A stretch of DNA of 38,157 nt, from positions 1 to 38,157 of the forward strand of contig CAKZWF010000002.1 of assembly GCA_937921865.1 (NCBI GenBank), written 5' to 3'. Positions 9,198 through 17,081 of the stretch are shown in pieces. Under the pieces are notes generated by a model. That model was not told where the DNA came from. It was given only the letters and a program-made list of their open reading frames with translations, and searched no databases. Origin of the DNA: an uncultured Pseudomonadales bacterium (GTDB lineage Bacteria > Pseudomonadota > Gammaproteobacteria > Pseudomonadales > Azotimanducaceae). A program made the position numbers and the translations under genes. Numbering within the stretch: position 1 is the stretch's first letter; each line of letters opens with the position of its first letter.

Positions 9198-9742
9198 CTT
9201 AAGCCCCGCCATTGGGATTCGTCATCATTGTCAGAGCGATTCAGTAGTCTGGCCATAACAAACAGCAGGTCACTGAGACGATTAAGATATCGGGCGACGG
9301 CTTCGCAGCCATCAACCTCCCAGCACTGCCGTTCGGCGCGTCGGCAGACTGTGCGACAGACGTGACACTGCACAGAGCTCGCTGAACCATTCGGGATCAC
9401 AAATTCCGTCAACGGTGGCAGCTGGGCGTTCAAATTCTCGACTGCATCATCAAGCCAGTCGATTTCAGGAATCGGCGTTGCGCCGACGGTCGCAAGATAC
9501 GCACCAAGGTCAAACAACTCCTGCTGCAGCCTGGCCAGCAGTTCGAGGAGTTCCGGGTGCTGATCTGCCCCGCGTAAGCCAACCACCAGCAATCCGATGA
9601 AGCTGTTCAGCTCATCTACTGTGCCAATAGCCTGAATTCGCGGGTCTGATTTGGCAACCCGGGAACCATCAGCAAGAGAAGTTTCGCCGCGATCGCCGCC
9701 ACGGGTGGTGACGCGATTGATCCGCTGTTTGTCTTTGCTCAA
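9194..9742 (-). CDS. pduO: Cob(I)alamin adenosyltransferase, PduO type
   Basis: The enzyme transfers the adenosyl group of ATP to cob(I)alamin to make adenosylcobalamin. It has 182 residues, matching stand-alone PduO/MMAB enzymes. Seen: the ATP-binding N-terminal TRGGDRGETSLADGSRV (consensus TxxGDxGxTxLxxGxRV), GTVDELNSFIG, LQQELFDLGAYLAT, FVIPNG and the C-terminal active-site helix CRTVCRRAERQC followed by YLNRLSDLLFVMARLLNR. It is unusually rich in Cys around that helix (CHVCRTVCRRAERQC). It lies 64 nt downstream of, and on the same strand as, the response regulator gene, so they may share a transcript. No other cobalamin gene is in the window; a B12-dependent mutase or diol dehydratase is probably elsewhere. 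Confidence 0.94.
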   Translation of the reverse strand: MSKDKQRINRVTTRGGDRGETSLADGSRVAKSDPRIQAIGTVDELNSFIGLLVVGLRGADQHPELLELLARLQQELFDLGAYLATVGATPIPEIDWLDDAVENLNAQLPPLTEFVIPNGSASSVQCHVCRTVCRRAERQCWEVDGCEAVARYLNRLSDLLFVMARLLNRSDNDDESQWRGLS

Positions 9743-9806
9743 AGCAGCCTCTTATCCGATTTTCTATGTTGTCTTGTGAATACCCTTAACAGGGCGTCGC
9801 TGGTGC

Positions 9807-10784
9807 TCAGGCCTGGTCGTTGAACGCCGGATCGAAAGGCTGCACGGTGATCAGGCCGGTGTCAAAAGATCTTGTCAGACCCTGATACGCATGGCGCATG
9901 AAGTGTTTGGGGTGGGGGAATCCGGTACGGACGTCGGCTGCAGATATACTTACGCCCACGACAACCGGAATATAGCCTTCGCTGGTTTTGAACGAATGCA
10001 TGTACAGGTTATCGAATATGCGCCGGAAGCTCTGGGAGGTACAATTCTGGATGTCCGGTTGCAGGGTGATAACAGCAAACATGTTTGCTTCAGGGCGGGT
10101 GACGACATCCATCGGTCGTACCAGCTGCCGCACCTTGGCACCAATACCGGACATCAGTTCGTCGATAATGGACTGTTCGTACTGTTCTTCAATGACGTTG
10201 AGGTTGTTGATACCGACCAGCAGCAGGCAGGCGGCTCCGCCACGTGTTTCAGCTTGTTTTATAGCGTCGCTGATCCGCTCGAGAGTGAACTTGAGATTGC
10301 CAAGTCCAGTCACCGGATCAACCAGGTCGGTGGTCTGTAACTCACGGATTTTTTTGCGCAGCAGTTTGTTGGTGCGCAGCAGCTCGTTCTGGCGAGTGGC
10401 GATCCGCTGCGCGGCAATCACTCGAGGCAGCAGTTGAGCCCGCAAATTGGCTTTGTTCAGAAAATCGTCGACTCCCTGCTCGAAGGCTTGCTGCAACGCT
10501 TCGAAATCGTCACGAGCCGTCAGCAACATCACGTAGGTAAAGTGTTCGTTGGTCTCGTCGAGTTTCTTCACCTTTTGGCTCAACTCGAGACCATCCATGC
10601 CGGGCATCAGCCAGTCGGCAATAAGAATCTGCGCCGGGCGCTTTTCTAAAGATCGCAGTGCCTGCAGCGGGTTGTTGGTGAATCGGACATTGCTGAATCC
10701 GCCGCTACGAAGTGCTTTAGCGATGATGGCACTGGAAAACTTTGCGTCATCGACGACGAGGATTGGAATGTCTTCGTATGACAT
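9807..10784 (-). CDS. Response regulator with receiver domain and degenerate GGDEF domain
   Basis: This is a cytosolic two-component protein of 325 residues from the ATG at 10784. The receiver domain (about 5-125) is intact: acidic pair Asp12/Asp13 in ILVVDDAKFS, phosphoacceptor Asp57 in ILIADWLMPGMDG, Thr in MLLTARDD and Lys in DDFLNKANL. A helical linker leads to a GGDEF-fold domain starting at DPVTGLGNLKFTLERI. Its catalytic signature is lost: RxGGDEFAV reads RPEANMFAV, and the metal-binding DxDxFKxxND region reads GINNLNVIEEQY. It should therefore not make c-di-GMP; it may bind nucleotide or act by protein contacts. A longer form from TTG 10850 (347 residues) has a GGAG upstream, but the TTG is also the first half of a promoter-like TTGACA. 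I prefer the ATG because it begins exactly at the receiver domain. Confidence 0.88.
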   Translation of the reverse strand: MSYEDIPILVVDDAKFSSAIIAKALRSGGFSNVRFTNNPLQALRSLEKRPAQILIADWLMPGMDGLELSQKVKKLDETNEHFTYVMLLTARDDFEALQQAFEQGVDDFLNKANLRAQLLPRVIAAQRIATRQNELLRTNKLLRKKIRELQTTDLVDPVTGLGNLKFTLERISDAIKQAETRGGAACLLLVGINNLNVIEEQYEQSIIDELMSGIGAKVRQLVRPMDVVTRPEANMFAVITLQPDIQNCTSQSFRRIFDNLYMHSFKTSEGYIPVVVGVSISAADVRTGFPHPKHFMRHAYQGLTRSFDTGLITVQPFDPAFNDQA

Positions 10785-10821
10785 GTAAGTTAAGGGCTGA
10801 CCCGGCAAGGCGGAGCCAACC

Positions 10822-10850
10822 TTGATATGTGAGGTGTCGGGCTTTGTCAA
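10822..10850 (-). promoter_or_regulatory. Sigma70-like promoter for the response regulator gene
   Basis: Reading leftward, TTGACA (10850-10845) is followed after exactly 17 nt by TATCAA (10827-10822). The -35 is a perfect match and the -10 matches 4 of 6. The predicted start, near 10815, is about 30 nt upstream of ATG 10784. If real, it excludes the TTG at 10850 as the main start codon. Confidence 0.5.
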
Positions 10851-10874
10851 GAATACGCTCCGCGAACCCGCTGG

Positions 10875-11063
10875 TTAGGATTGATGTTTAAACGGGTTCA
10901 TTACCGTGACCGTGCCTTGGAACATGAACGCCGAGCGTGAGTCTAGCATGGCAACGGGGTATGCCCCGTGATCCAGATTGGAAACGAATTGCTGAGTTTT
11001 TCCTGCCAGATGTGGAAAATGTAACAACTTCGTGAGCCGATTCAATGGCGTCTGCTCCCCCAT
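10875..11063 (-). CDS. Possible small protein of unknown function, 62 residues
   Basis: A 62-codon frame from ATG 11063 to a stop near 10875 lies alone in the 432-nt stretch between the response regulator start and yajQ. The peptide is mixed hydrophobic/polar and ends VTVMNPFKHQS, with no motif or signal sequence that I recognise. No good ribosome site precedes the ATG (the preceding bases are C-rich). It is on the same strand as the response regulator downstream and would be its upstream neighbour. It could equally be chance open frame in an intergenic region. The same stretch contains a perfect 6-bp stem with a 4-nt loop at 10954-10969 (ACGGGG/CCCCGT). Confidence 0.25.
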   Translation of the reverse strand: MGEQTPLNRLTKLLHFPHLAGKTQQFVSNLDHGAYPVAMLDSRSAFMFQGTVTVMNPFKHQS

Positions 11064-11128
11064 GGGGTCGGGTAAAAAGCCGGCGGGCGAGAAGCGGTGG
11101 TTAAAAGACGAACGCGCTAGAAAGGCAA

Positions 11129-11173
11129 GAATGCGCTAAACAGGAATGCGCTAAACAGGAATGCGCTAAATAA
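11129..11173 (+). repeat. Three tandem 15-bp repeats upstream of yajQ
   Basis: The unit GAATGCGCTAAACAG occurs at 11129-11143, 11144-11158 and 11159-11173; the first two are identical and the third ends TAA instead of CAG. A degenerate relative (AACGCGCTAG) precedes them at 11111-11120. The array ends about 43 nt before the yajQ ATG, so it could be a set of regulator half-sites or part of the 5' leader. Confidence 0.75.
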
Positions 11174-11216
11174 GATCGTATTGAATACGAACGGGTAAAA
11201 GACCAGAGGTAGGACT

Positions 11217-11699
11217 ATGCCATCTTTCGACGTGGTTTCAGAGGTAGACCTTCAGGAAGTCCGCAACGCGGTGGATCAGGCGTCGCGGGAACTGGGTACA
11301 CGCTTTGACTTTCGAGGCATTGACGCCAGTTTCGAACTTGATGGCAGTGTCATCAGGATCGCCGCGCAGGAAGAGTTCCAGCTTGCCCAGATGCTGGATA
11401 TCCTGCACGACAAACTGATTCGTCGCGAGATTGATGTCCGCGCGCTGGATCCCGGTGACATTGAGGCCTCGGGAAAACAGAAGCGACAGTCCTTCAAGCT
11501 CAAAGAAGGTATCGATCGTGACAATGCCAAGAAAATCACCAAACTGATCAAAGACAGCAAGATCAAGGTTCAGGCCCAGGTTCAGGGCGAACAGGTTCGC
11601 ATAACGGGAAAGAAACGTGACGATCTCCAGGCGGTGATGGCCGCGCTGAAAGAGTCGGGTCTGGACATTCCTCTGAATTACACCAACTTCCGCGACTGA
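11217..11699 (+). CDS. yajQ: YajQ-family cyclic-di-GMP/nucleotide-binding protein
   Basis: This 160-residue cytosolic protein is full length for the family. Seen: MPSFDVVSEVDLQEVRNAVD at the start, ELGTRFDFRG, KLIRRE.D, the conserved KQKRQSFKLKEGID, KKITKLIKDSKIKVQAQVQG and the C-terminal PLNYTNFRD. Family knowledge: YajQ binds nucleic acid and nucleotides, and in Xanthomonas and Pseudomonas a homologue was reported as a c-di-GMP effector that works with a transcription factor. AGAGG/TAGGA just upstream of ATG 11217 provides a ribosome site. Its stop TGA overlaps the ampG ATG by 1 nt (TGATG), so the two are translationally coupled. Confidence 0.96.
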   Translation: MPSFDVVSEVDLQEVRNAVDQASRELGTRFDFRGIDASFELDGSVIRIAAQEEFQLAQMLDILHDKLIRREIDVRALDPGDIEASGKQKRQSFKLKEGIDRDNAKKITKLIKDSKIKVQAQVQGEQVRITGKKRDDLQAVMAALKESGLDIPLNYTNFRD

Positions 11700-12991
11700 T
11701 GGCGCAGACGGGCCTCTGGCGGGCCCTGTTGAACCGGCGCATGTTGATCTGCGTCGGCATCGGCTTTGCCTCAGGTCTGCCCCTTTATCTGTTGGTGCAG
11801 CTGGTGCCCGCCTGGCTGCGTCTCGAAGGTGTCAGCCTGACGGCCATCGGATTCTTTACTGCAATCCAATATCCGTACTCGCTCAAATTCCTCTGGTCAC
11901 CGCTGATCGAACGATACTCGGTGCCGTTGCTGGGTCGGCGGCGCGGCTGGATGTTGTTGACCCAGGTTCTGTTGCTGATCTCTATCAGCCTGCTTGGAAT
12001 CTGGAAGCCGCAGGACGCGCTGATTCTGATTACTGTCACCTCGGTGGCGATTGCGATCTTCAGCGCCACCCAGGACATTGTGCTCGATGCCTATCGGCGC
12101 GAACTCCTTCCCGATGATGAACTGGCGCTTGGTAATTCAATTCACGTTCAAGCTTATCGCATTGCCGGTCTGGTACCCGGTTCGCTGGGGCTGATCCTGG
12201 CTGATCAGATGAGCTGGGATCTGGTGTTTCCGATTATGGCCGCTTTCATGCTGGTGGGTGTGATTCTGACGCTGCTGATCAAAGAAGCTCAGGACAAACC
12301 TCATGTGCCGATCAGTCTGAAGGCCGCAATCACTGAACCGTTTGTGGAGTTTTTTGGGCGTCGAGGCTACCGGGCAGCAGTTGCCGTGCTCGCTTTCATG
12401 TTCTTCTACAAGCTGGGAGACAACATGGCCACCGCTCTGGCCACACCCTTCTACCTCGATATGGGATTTACCCCGACTCAGATCGGCGTCATAGCCAAAA
12501 ATGCCGCGCTCTGGCCATCGATCATCGGTGGCATCCTCGGTGGTCTGATGATCGTGAAGATCGGCATCAATCGAGGTCTGTGGGTTTTCGGAGTGGTTCA
12601 GTTGGCGACAATTTTCGGTTTTGTCTGGATGTCACTGACACCAGGCAATCCCTGGGTGCTGGCGATTGTTATTGCCGCTGAGTATCTTGGTGTTGGGCTG
12701 GGTACAGCAGCTTCAGTTGCGTTTATCGCCCGAGAAAGTTCCCGTGTTGCGGTTGCGACTCAGCTTGCGCTGTTCACTGCGCTGGCCGCGCTGCCGCGGG
12801 TGCTGGCTTCCAGCGTCAGCGGGCTGCTGGTGGATCAGATCGGCTGGACTTCGTTCTTCTATCTGTGTGCCCTGCTGGCACTGCCCGGCATGATGCTGTT
12901 GCACTGGGTTGCGCCTTTCAACGCGCCCCTCGACTCTGAGATGGATATTGAGGAGGGCGGTGAGCAAAAAGCGGCGATCGAGGCTCGGTAA
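11699..12991 (+). CDS. ampG: AmpG-family muropeptide permease (MFS)
   Basis: AmpG is an inner-membrane MFS importer that takes GlcNAc-1,6-anhydroMurNAc peptides into the cytosol for recycling by NagZ, AmpD and partners. It has 430 residues with about 12 hydrophobic segments. Family motifs seen: GFASGLPLYLL in helix 1, QYPYSLKFLWSPLIER, GRRRGWMLLTQ, ATQDIVLDAYRRELL, the MFFYKLGDNMATALATPFYL segment and WPSIIGGILGG. This fits the AmpG branch rather than generic sugar MFS. The start overlaps the yajQ stop. AmpD, which acts on the imported muropeptides, is encoded at 3293, so two steps of peptidoglycan recycling are linked within 10 kb. Confidence 0.93.
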   Translation: MAQTGLWRALLNRRMLICVGIGFASGLPLYLLVQLVPAWLRLEGVSLTAIGFFTAIQYPYSLKFLWSPLIERYSVPLLGRRRGWMLLTQVLLLISISLLGIWKPQDALILITVTSVAIAIFSATQDIVLDAYRRELLPDDELALGNSIHVQAYRIAGLVPGSLGLILADQMSWDLVFPIMAAFMLVGVILTLLIKEAQDKPHVPISLKAAITEPFVEFFGRRGYRAAVAVLAFMFFYKLGDNMATALATPFYLDMGFTPTQIGVIAKNAALWPSIIGGILGGLMIVKIGINRGLWVFGVVQLATIFGFVWMSLTPGNPWVLAIVIAAEYLGVGLGTAASVAFIARESSRVAVATQLALFTALAALPRVLASSVSGLLVDQIGWTSFFYLCALLALPGMMLLHWVAPFNAPLDSEMDIEEGGEQKAAIEAR

Positions 12992-13005
12992 TCGAAACCC
13001 CGTTG

Positions 13006-13020
13006 AGCTGACGGTCAGCT
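13006..13020. other. Perfect palindrome between ampG and the convergent atl gene
   Basis: AGCTGAC-G-GTCAGCT covers the end of the minus-strand gene (its TGA is 13017-13015) and lies 14 nt after the ampG stop. It has no T-run. It could form a bidirectional hairpin at the convergent ends; a terminator role is only a guess. Confidence 0.3.
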
Positions 13021-13380
13021 GGCTCGCGCATCCCATCGATGCGTATTGGCAACTTTTTCACCAACAAACTCCACCCCCTCAGCTTCCAGCAGCTTGCGTT
13101 GCTGGCTGGTTCCGCCGCTGCGAAGTGAGATTTTTAACGCCGCGTTGACAATCCGGTGCCAGGGTAGCTTCGAATTTTCGGGCAGTTCCCGGAGCGTCCG
13201 GCCAACCAGTCTGGCGTGCCTCGGCATCCCGGCCAGTGCCGCAATCTGGCCGTAGCTGGCTACCTTACCCTTCGGCACCATTGCGACGATTGACCAGATC
13301 CGCTGTTGAGGTGAGACTTCCGGAGTTACACAAGTCGCTTGCTTTTGCGCCCTCAAGCCCCCAGATTTCTGTTTGGTCAT
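13015..13380 (-). CDS. atl: Alkyltransferase-like protein (ATL), MGMT-fold DNA repair protein
   Basis: ATLs bind O6-alkylguanine in DNA and flag it for nucleotide excision repair without removing the alkyl group. The 121-residue form from ATG 13380 has VPKGKVASYGQIAALAG, the arginine-finger helix HARLVGRTLRELP, and PWHRIVNA where true methyltransferases have PCHR: Trp74 replaces the acceptor Cys. That substitution defines ATLs, such as E. coli YbaZ. The basic N-terminal 20 residues are not conserved in the family. A longer frame begins at 13428 but runs deeper into fxsA. The start overlaps or nearly abuts the divergent fxsA start. Confidence 0.9.
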   Translation of the reverse strand: MTKQKSGGLRAQKQATCVTPEVSPQQRIWSIVAMVPKGKVASYGQIAALAGMPRHARLVGRTLRELPENSKLPWHRIVNAALKISLRSGGTSQQRKLLEAEGVEFVGEKVANTHRWDARAS

Positions 13381-13912
13381 CACTGGATCACTGCTCGTGT
13401 GGCTCCTGGTTTTCTTTCTGACACCCATTGCTGAAATGTACCTGCTGATTGAAGTCGGTGGCTACATCGGTGCCTGGCCGACCATCGGCCTGGTGATGAT
13501 CACCGCGGTTATCGGGGTGACGCTGCTGCGAATTCAGGGACTGGCTACCTTGACGCGCGGGATTGGCCGTTTGAACCGAGGTGAATTGCCCGCGCAGGAA
13601 ATGGTCGAGGGCCTGTTGCTGGCGGTTGCCGGTGCGCTGCTGCTGACCCCGGGATTTGTTACCGACGCCGTCGGTTTTGTGCTGCTGGCACCGCCCGGGA
13701 GGGCTCTGATCGCCGAACGGGTGCTTGCTAATGTCCAGATTGTGCCACCTGGTGGTTTTCATGGACCTGGACCTGGACCTGGACCTGGACCTGGACCTGG
13801 CTCCGGACCGGGCCATTCCGCGAGCGCTCCCCGTCAGCCTGAGGTCATTGAAGGCGAATTTGCCCCACTCGATCCAGCAAAAAAACCGCCGGATTCTTCC
13901 AACAGGCCTTGA
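13373..13912 (+). CDS. fxsA: FxsA-family inner-membrane protein with C-terminal Gly-Pro repeat
   Basis: FxsA is a small inner-membrane protein; overproduction in E. coli relieves exclusion of phage T7 by the F plasmid, and its normal role is unknown. Seen: helix 1 with a conserved Glu (PIAEMYLLIEVGG), the G.x2.PT.GLVMITAVIGVTLLRIQG segment, GELPAQEMVEGLLLAVAGALLLTPGFVTDAVGF and a short cytosolic tail. The tail carries six Gly-Pro dipeptides encoded by a perfect 6-bp DNA repeat and then a Pro-rich end; total length is 179 residues. Start is uncertain: TTG 13373 (used here) or GTG 13397, which would place the conserved Glu about 13 residues from the start. Neither has a clear ribosome site. In E. 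coli and many relatives fxsA precedes groES-groEL, as here. Confidence 0.88.
   Translation: MVITGSLLVWLLVFFLTPIAEMYLLIEVGGYIGAWPTIGLVMITAVIGVTLLRIQGLATLTRGIGRLNRGELPAQEMVEGLLLAVAGALLLTPGFVTDAVGFVLLAPPGRALIAERVLANVQIVPPGGFHGPGPGPGPGPGPGSGPGHSASAPRQPEVIEGEFAPLDPAKKPPDSSNRP
13763..13800 (+). repeat. Hexanucleotide tandem repeat (GGACCT)6 inside fxsA
   Basis: Six perfect GGACCT units followed by GG encode the Gly-Pro run of the FxsA tail. Unit length is a multiple of three, so slippage would change tail length without a frameshift. Confidence 0.95.
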
Positions 13913-13946
13913 ATTCCCTGAATTGTGCCTCCAGTTAAGAGGGGCC

Positions 13947-13974
13947 TTGCAACTGGTGATTTCGCCACTATCAT
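13947..13974 (+). promoter_or_regulatory. Probable groESL promoter
   Basis: TTGCAA (13947-13952) and TATCAT (13969-13974) with a 16-nt spacer resemble sigma70 boxes (4 of 6 and 5 of 6 matches). The predicted start, near 13981, puts the CIRCE-like operator in the first transcribed bases, its usual place. CTTGCAA at 13946 also resembles a sigma32 -35, but no convincing CCCCAT-type -10 follows. Confidence 0.5.
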
Positions 13975-13988
13975 ATGCGGCCTTCGAA

Positions 13989-14015
13989 TTAGCACTCTCG
14001 GGTCGAGACTGCTAA
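13989..14015. promoter_or_regulatory. CIRCE-like operator for HrcA
   Basis: TTAGCACTC - 9 nt - GACTGCTAA. The left arm and the 9-9-9 geometry match the CIRCE consensus (TTAGCACTC-N9-GAGTGCTAA) exactly; the right arm differs at one base (C for G at 14009). In other bacteria HrcA binds this site and represses groESL until heat stress. It lies about 90 nt upstream of the groES ATG. Confidence 0.88.
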
Positions 14016-14044
14016 TCCTTATAAAAGTTATCAGTTTTTAGGCT

Positions 14045-14065
14045 ATCGATTCTAAAACAATCGAT
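14045..14065 (+). promoter_or_regulatory. AT-rich inverted repeat in the groES leader
   Basis: ATCGATT-CTAAAAC-AATCGAT forms a perfect 7-bp stem with a 7-nt loop, about 40 nt upstream of the groES start. It could be a weak leader hairpin or a second protein-binding site; nothing in the sequence decides between these. Confidence 0.4.
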
Positions 14066-14106
14066 TTTGCAATTATCGGTTCGAAAGACTTGGGAGATTC
14101 ACAGAA

Positions 14107-14397
14107 ATGAACATTCGACCCCTACACGATCGTCTTGTCGTGCGTCGGTTGGAAGAAGAGACAACCACCGCAGCTGGCATCGTGCTGCCTGATTCAGCGG
14201 CAGAGAAACCTTCACAGGGTGAAGTCCTGGCTGTTGGCTCCGGCAAGCAGCTGGACAACGGCGACGTGCGTGCACTCGACGTGAAAGTTGGTGACAAGGT
14301 CATCTTCGGTCAGTACGGCGGCAGCACCGTGAAGCTCGACGGCGAAGAGCTGTTGATCCTCAGCGAGAGCGAAATTTTCGGCGTCCTGGAAGGTTAA
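14107..14397 (+). CDS. groES: Co-chaperonin GroES (Cpn10)
   Basis: GroES is the 10-kDa heptameric lid of the GroEL folding chamber. It has 96 residues. Seen: [18 protein letters not shown] at the start, the mobile loop with the hydrophobic GIVLPD tripeptide region (about 24-29), the GEVLAVGSG roof-side strand, [12 protein letters not shown] and a C-terminal [18 protein letters not shown] lies about 11 nt before the ATG. It is the first gene of the groESL operon, with 48 nt to groEL. Confidence 0.98.
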   Translation: MNIRPLHDRLVVRRLEEETTTAAGIVLPDSAAEKPSQGEVLAVGSGKQLDNGDVRALDVKVGDKVIFGQYGGSTVKLDGEELLILSESEIFGVLEG

Positions 14398-14427
14398 TCC
14401 AGAGCATCCGAACTACTACAGAGCTAA

Positions 14428-16098
<1,671 letters not shown>

Positions 16099-16112
16099 AG
16101 CTGCACCCGCTT

Positions 16113-16144
16113 AAAAACCCCACCTTTTCGGTGGGGTTTTTTTT
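16113..16144 (+). terminator. Rho-independent terminator of groESL
   Basis: The stem CCCCACC/GGTGGGG (16118-16124 and 16130-16136) with loop TTTTC is preceded by five A and followed by eight T (16137-16144). The A-tract on the left makes it plausibly bidirectional, although no minus-strand gene ends here. Confidence 0.95.
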
Positions 16145-16277
16145 GCCTGTTGCAATGGTCATTCCGATCTTGCCCGACCAGAATCTGCGTAGGCATAGTG
16201 CAATGTCGGATATTTGGTATAGTCTCGGCCCGAGACGGCTGAAACGCTGAGAAAAATAAGCAGTTGGGGAGAAACAC

Positions 16278-16922
16278 ATGGATCTGATCGACTACCTGGC
16301 CCGTTGGGGCCACTTTCTTGCCGGTATTACCTGGATCGGCCTTCTTTACTATTTCAACTTTGTGCAGACCGAATACTTCAAAGAAGCGGACGGCGACGCT
16401 CGGACCGATGCGTTTGTGAAGCTGGTGCCACGAGCACTGTGGTGGTTCCGCTGGGGGGCGATGTTCACCTTCCTTACCGGTCTGATCATGCTGGGCTATC
16501 GAGGTGCCGGAGTCACGATCGACATTACTGTCGGAGCAGTGCTGGGCACCCTGATGTTCCTGAACGTCTGGCTGATTATCTGGCCGAACCAGAAAATTCT
16601 CATCGCTTCGAATACGCAGGTGAAAGGGGGTGGTGAAGCGCTCCCGGAAGCGGCTGCGGCAGCACCCAAAGCAGCGTTGGCGTCCAGAACTAATACGTTG
16701 TTCTCAATTCCCATGCTGTTTTTCATGGGCTCAAGTGCACATTACGGCCACGGTGGCTTAGCGGGTAACGACATGGCGTTGATTGTGGCGCTGGTCATTA
16801 TCGCTGCTCTGCAACTAAACGCCATTATCGGCAAACCCGGTCCGATGGCCAGTGTGAAGGGCGTGATCACCAGCGGTTTCGCTTTGACTGCTGTGCTCTG
16901 GGCAACTGTAGCTCTGGTATAA
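16278..16922 (+). CDS. PuuD-like membrane protein (urate-oxidase N-terminal/DUF989 family), short form
   Basis: This is a 214-residue inner-membrane protein with about five or six hydrophobic segments. The start YLARWGHFLAGITWIGLLYY, with a conserved His and GI.WIG, then WWFRWGAMFTFLTGLIML, the NVWLIIWPNQK helix and a FSIPMLFFMGSSAHYGH segment, fit the membrane domain of PuuD. Full-length PuuD proteins are about twice this length and end in a cytochrome c domain; no CxxCH is present here. Family knowledge: PuuD was predicted from genome context to oxidise urate. No purine-catabolism gene lies nearby, so urate chemistry is doubtful and an unrelated heme-membrane role is possible. GGGGAGAAAC precedes the ATG at a good distance. 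Confidence 0.7.
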   Translation: MDLIDYLARWGHFLAGITWIGLLYYFNFVQTEYFKEADGDARTDAFVKLVPRALWWFRWGAMFTFLTGLIMLGYRGAGVTIDITVGAVLGTLMFLNVWLIIWPNQKILIASNTQVKGGGEALPEAAAAAPKAALASRTNTLFSIPMLFFMGSSAHYGHGGLAGNDMALIVALVIIAALQLNAIIGKPGPMASVKGVITSGFALTAVLWATVALV

Positions 16923-16931
16923 ACAGAATTG

Positions 16932-17036
16932 GCGCCGCCAGCGACTAGGTAAGCGCCGCTAGCGACTAGGTAAGCGCCGCCAGCGACCAGGTAAGCGCTG
17001 CGAGCGACGAAGTAAGTACCGCCAGCGAATAGATTG
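16932..17036. repeat. Five tandem 21-bp repeats in the puuD-like/coiled-coil gene gap
   Basis: Units of the form GCGCCGCCAGCGACTAGGTAA begin at 16932, 16953, 16974, 16995 and 17016. The first three differ by one or two bases; the fourth and fifth are progressively degraded. A further partial copy (CCGCCAGTGAAA) follows. On the plus strand each unit carries TAG and/or TAA stops. On the minus strand the array happens to be open and would read as heptapeptides, but that frame then runs antisense through the puuD-like gene. Confidence 0.9.
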
Positions 17037-17081
17037 CCGCCAGTGAAATGGCGGCAGGAAGCGCCAGTAAATAGAGGAAAC

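Noticed and set aside
10785..10850. TTG 10850 as the start of the response regulator despite an upstream GGAG
   Set aside because: The TTG is part of a TTGACA-N17-TATCAA promoter and the added 22 residues precede the natural start of the receiver domain; kept as an alternative only.
13946..13974. Sigma32 promoter for groESL
   Set aside because: CTTGCAA resembles a sigma32 -35, but no CCCCAT-like -10 follows at the right distance; the sigma70 reading and CIRCE fit better.
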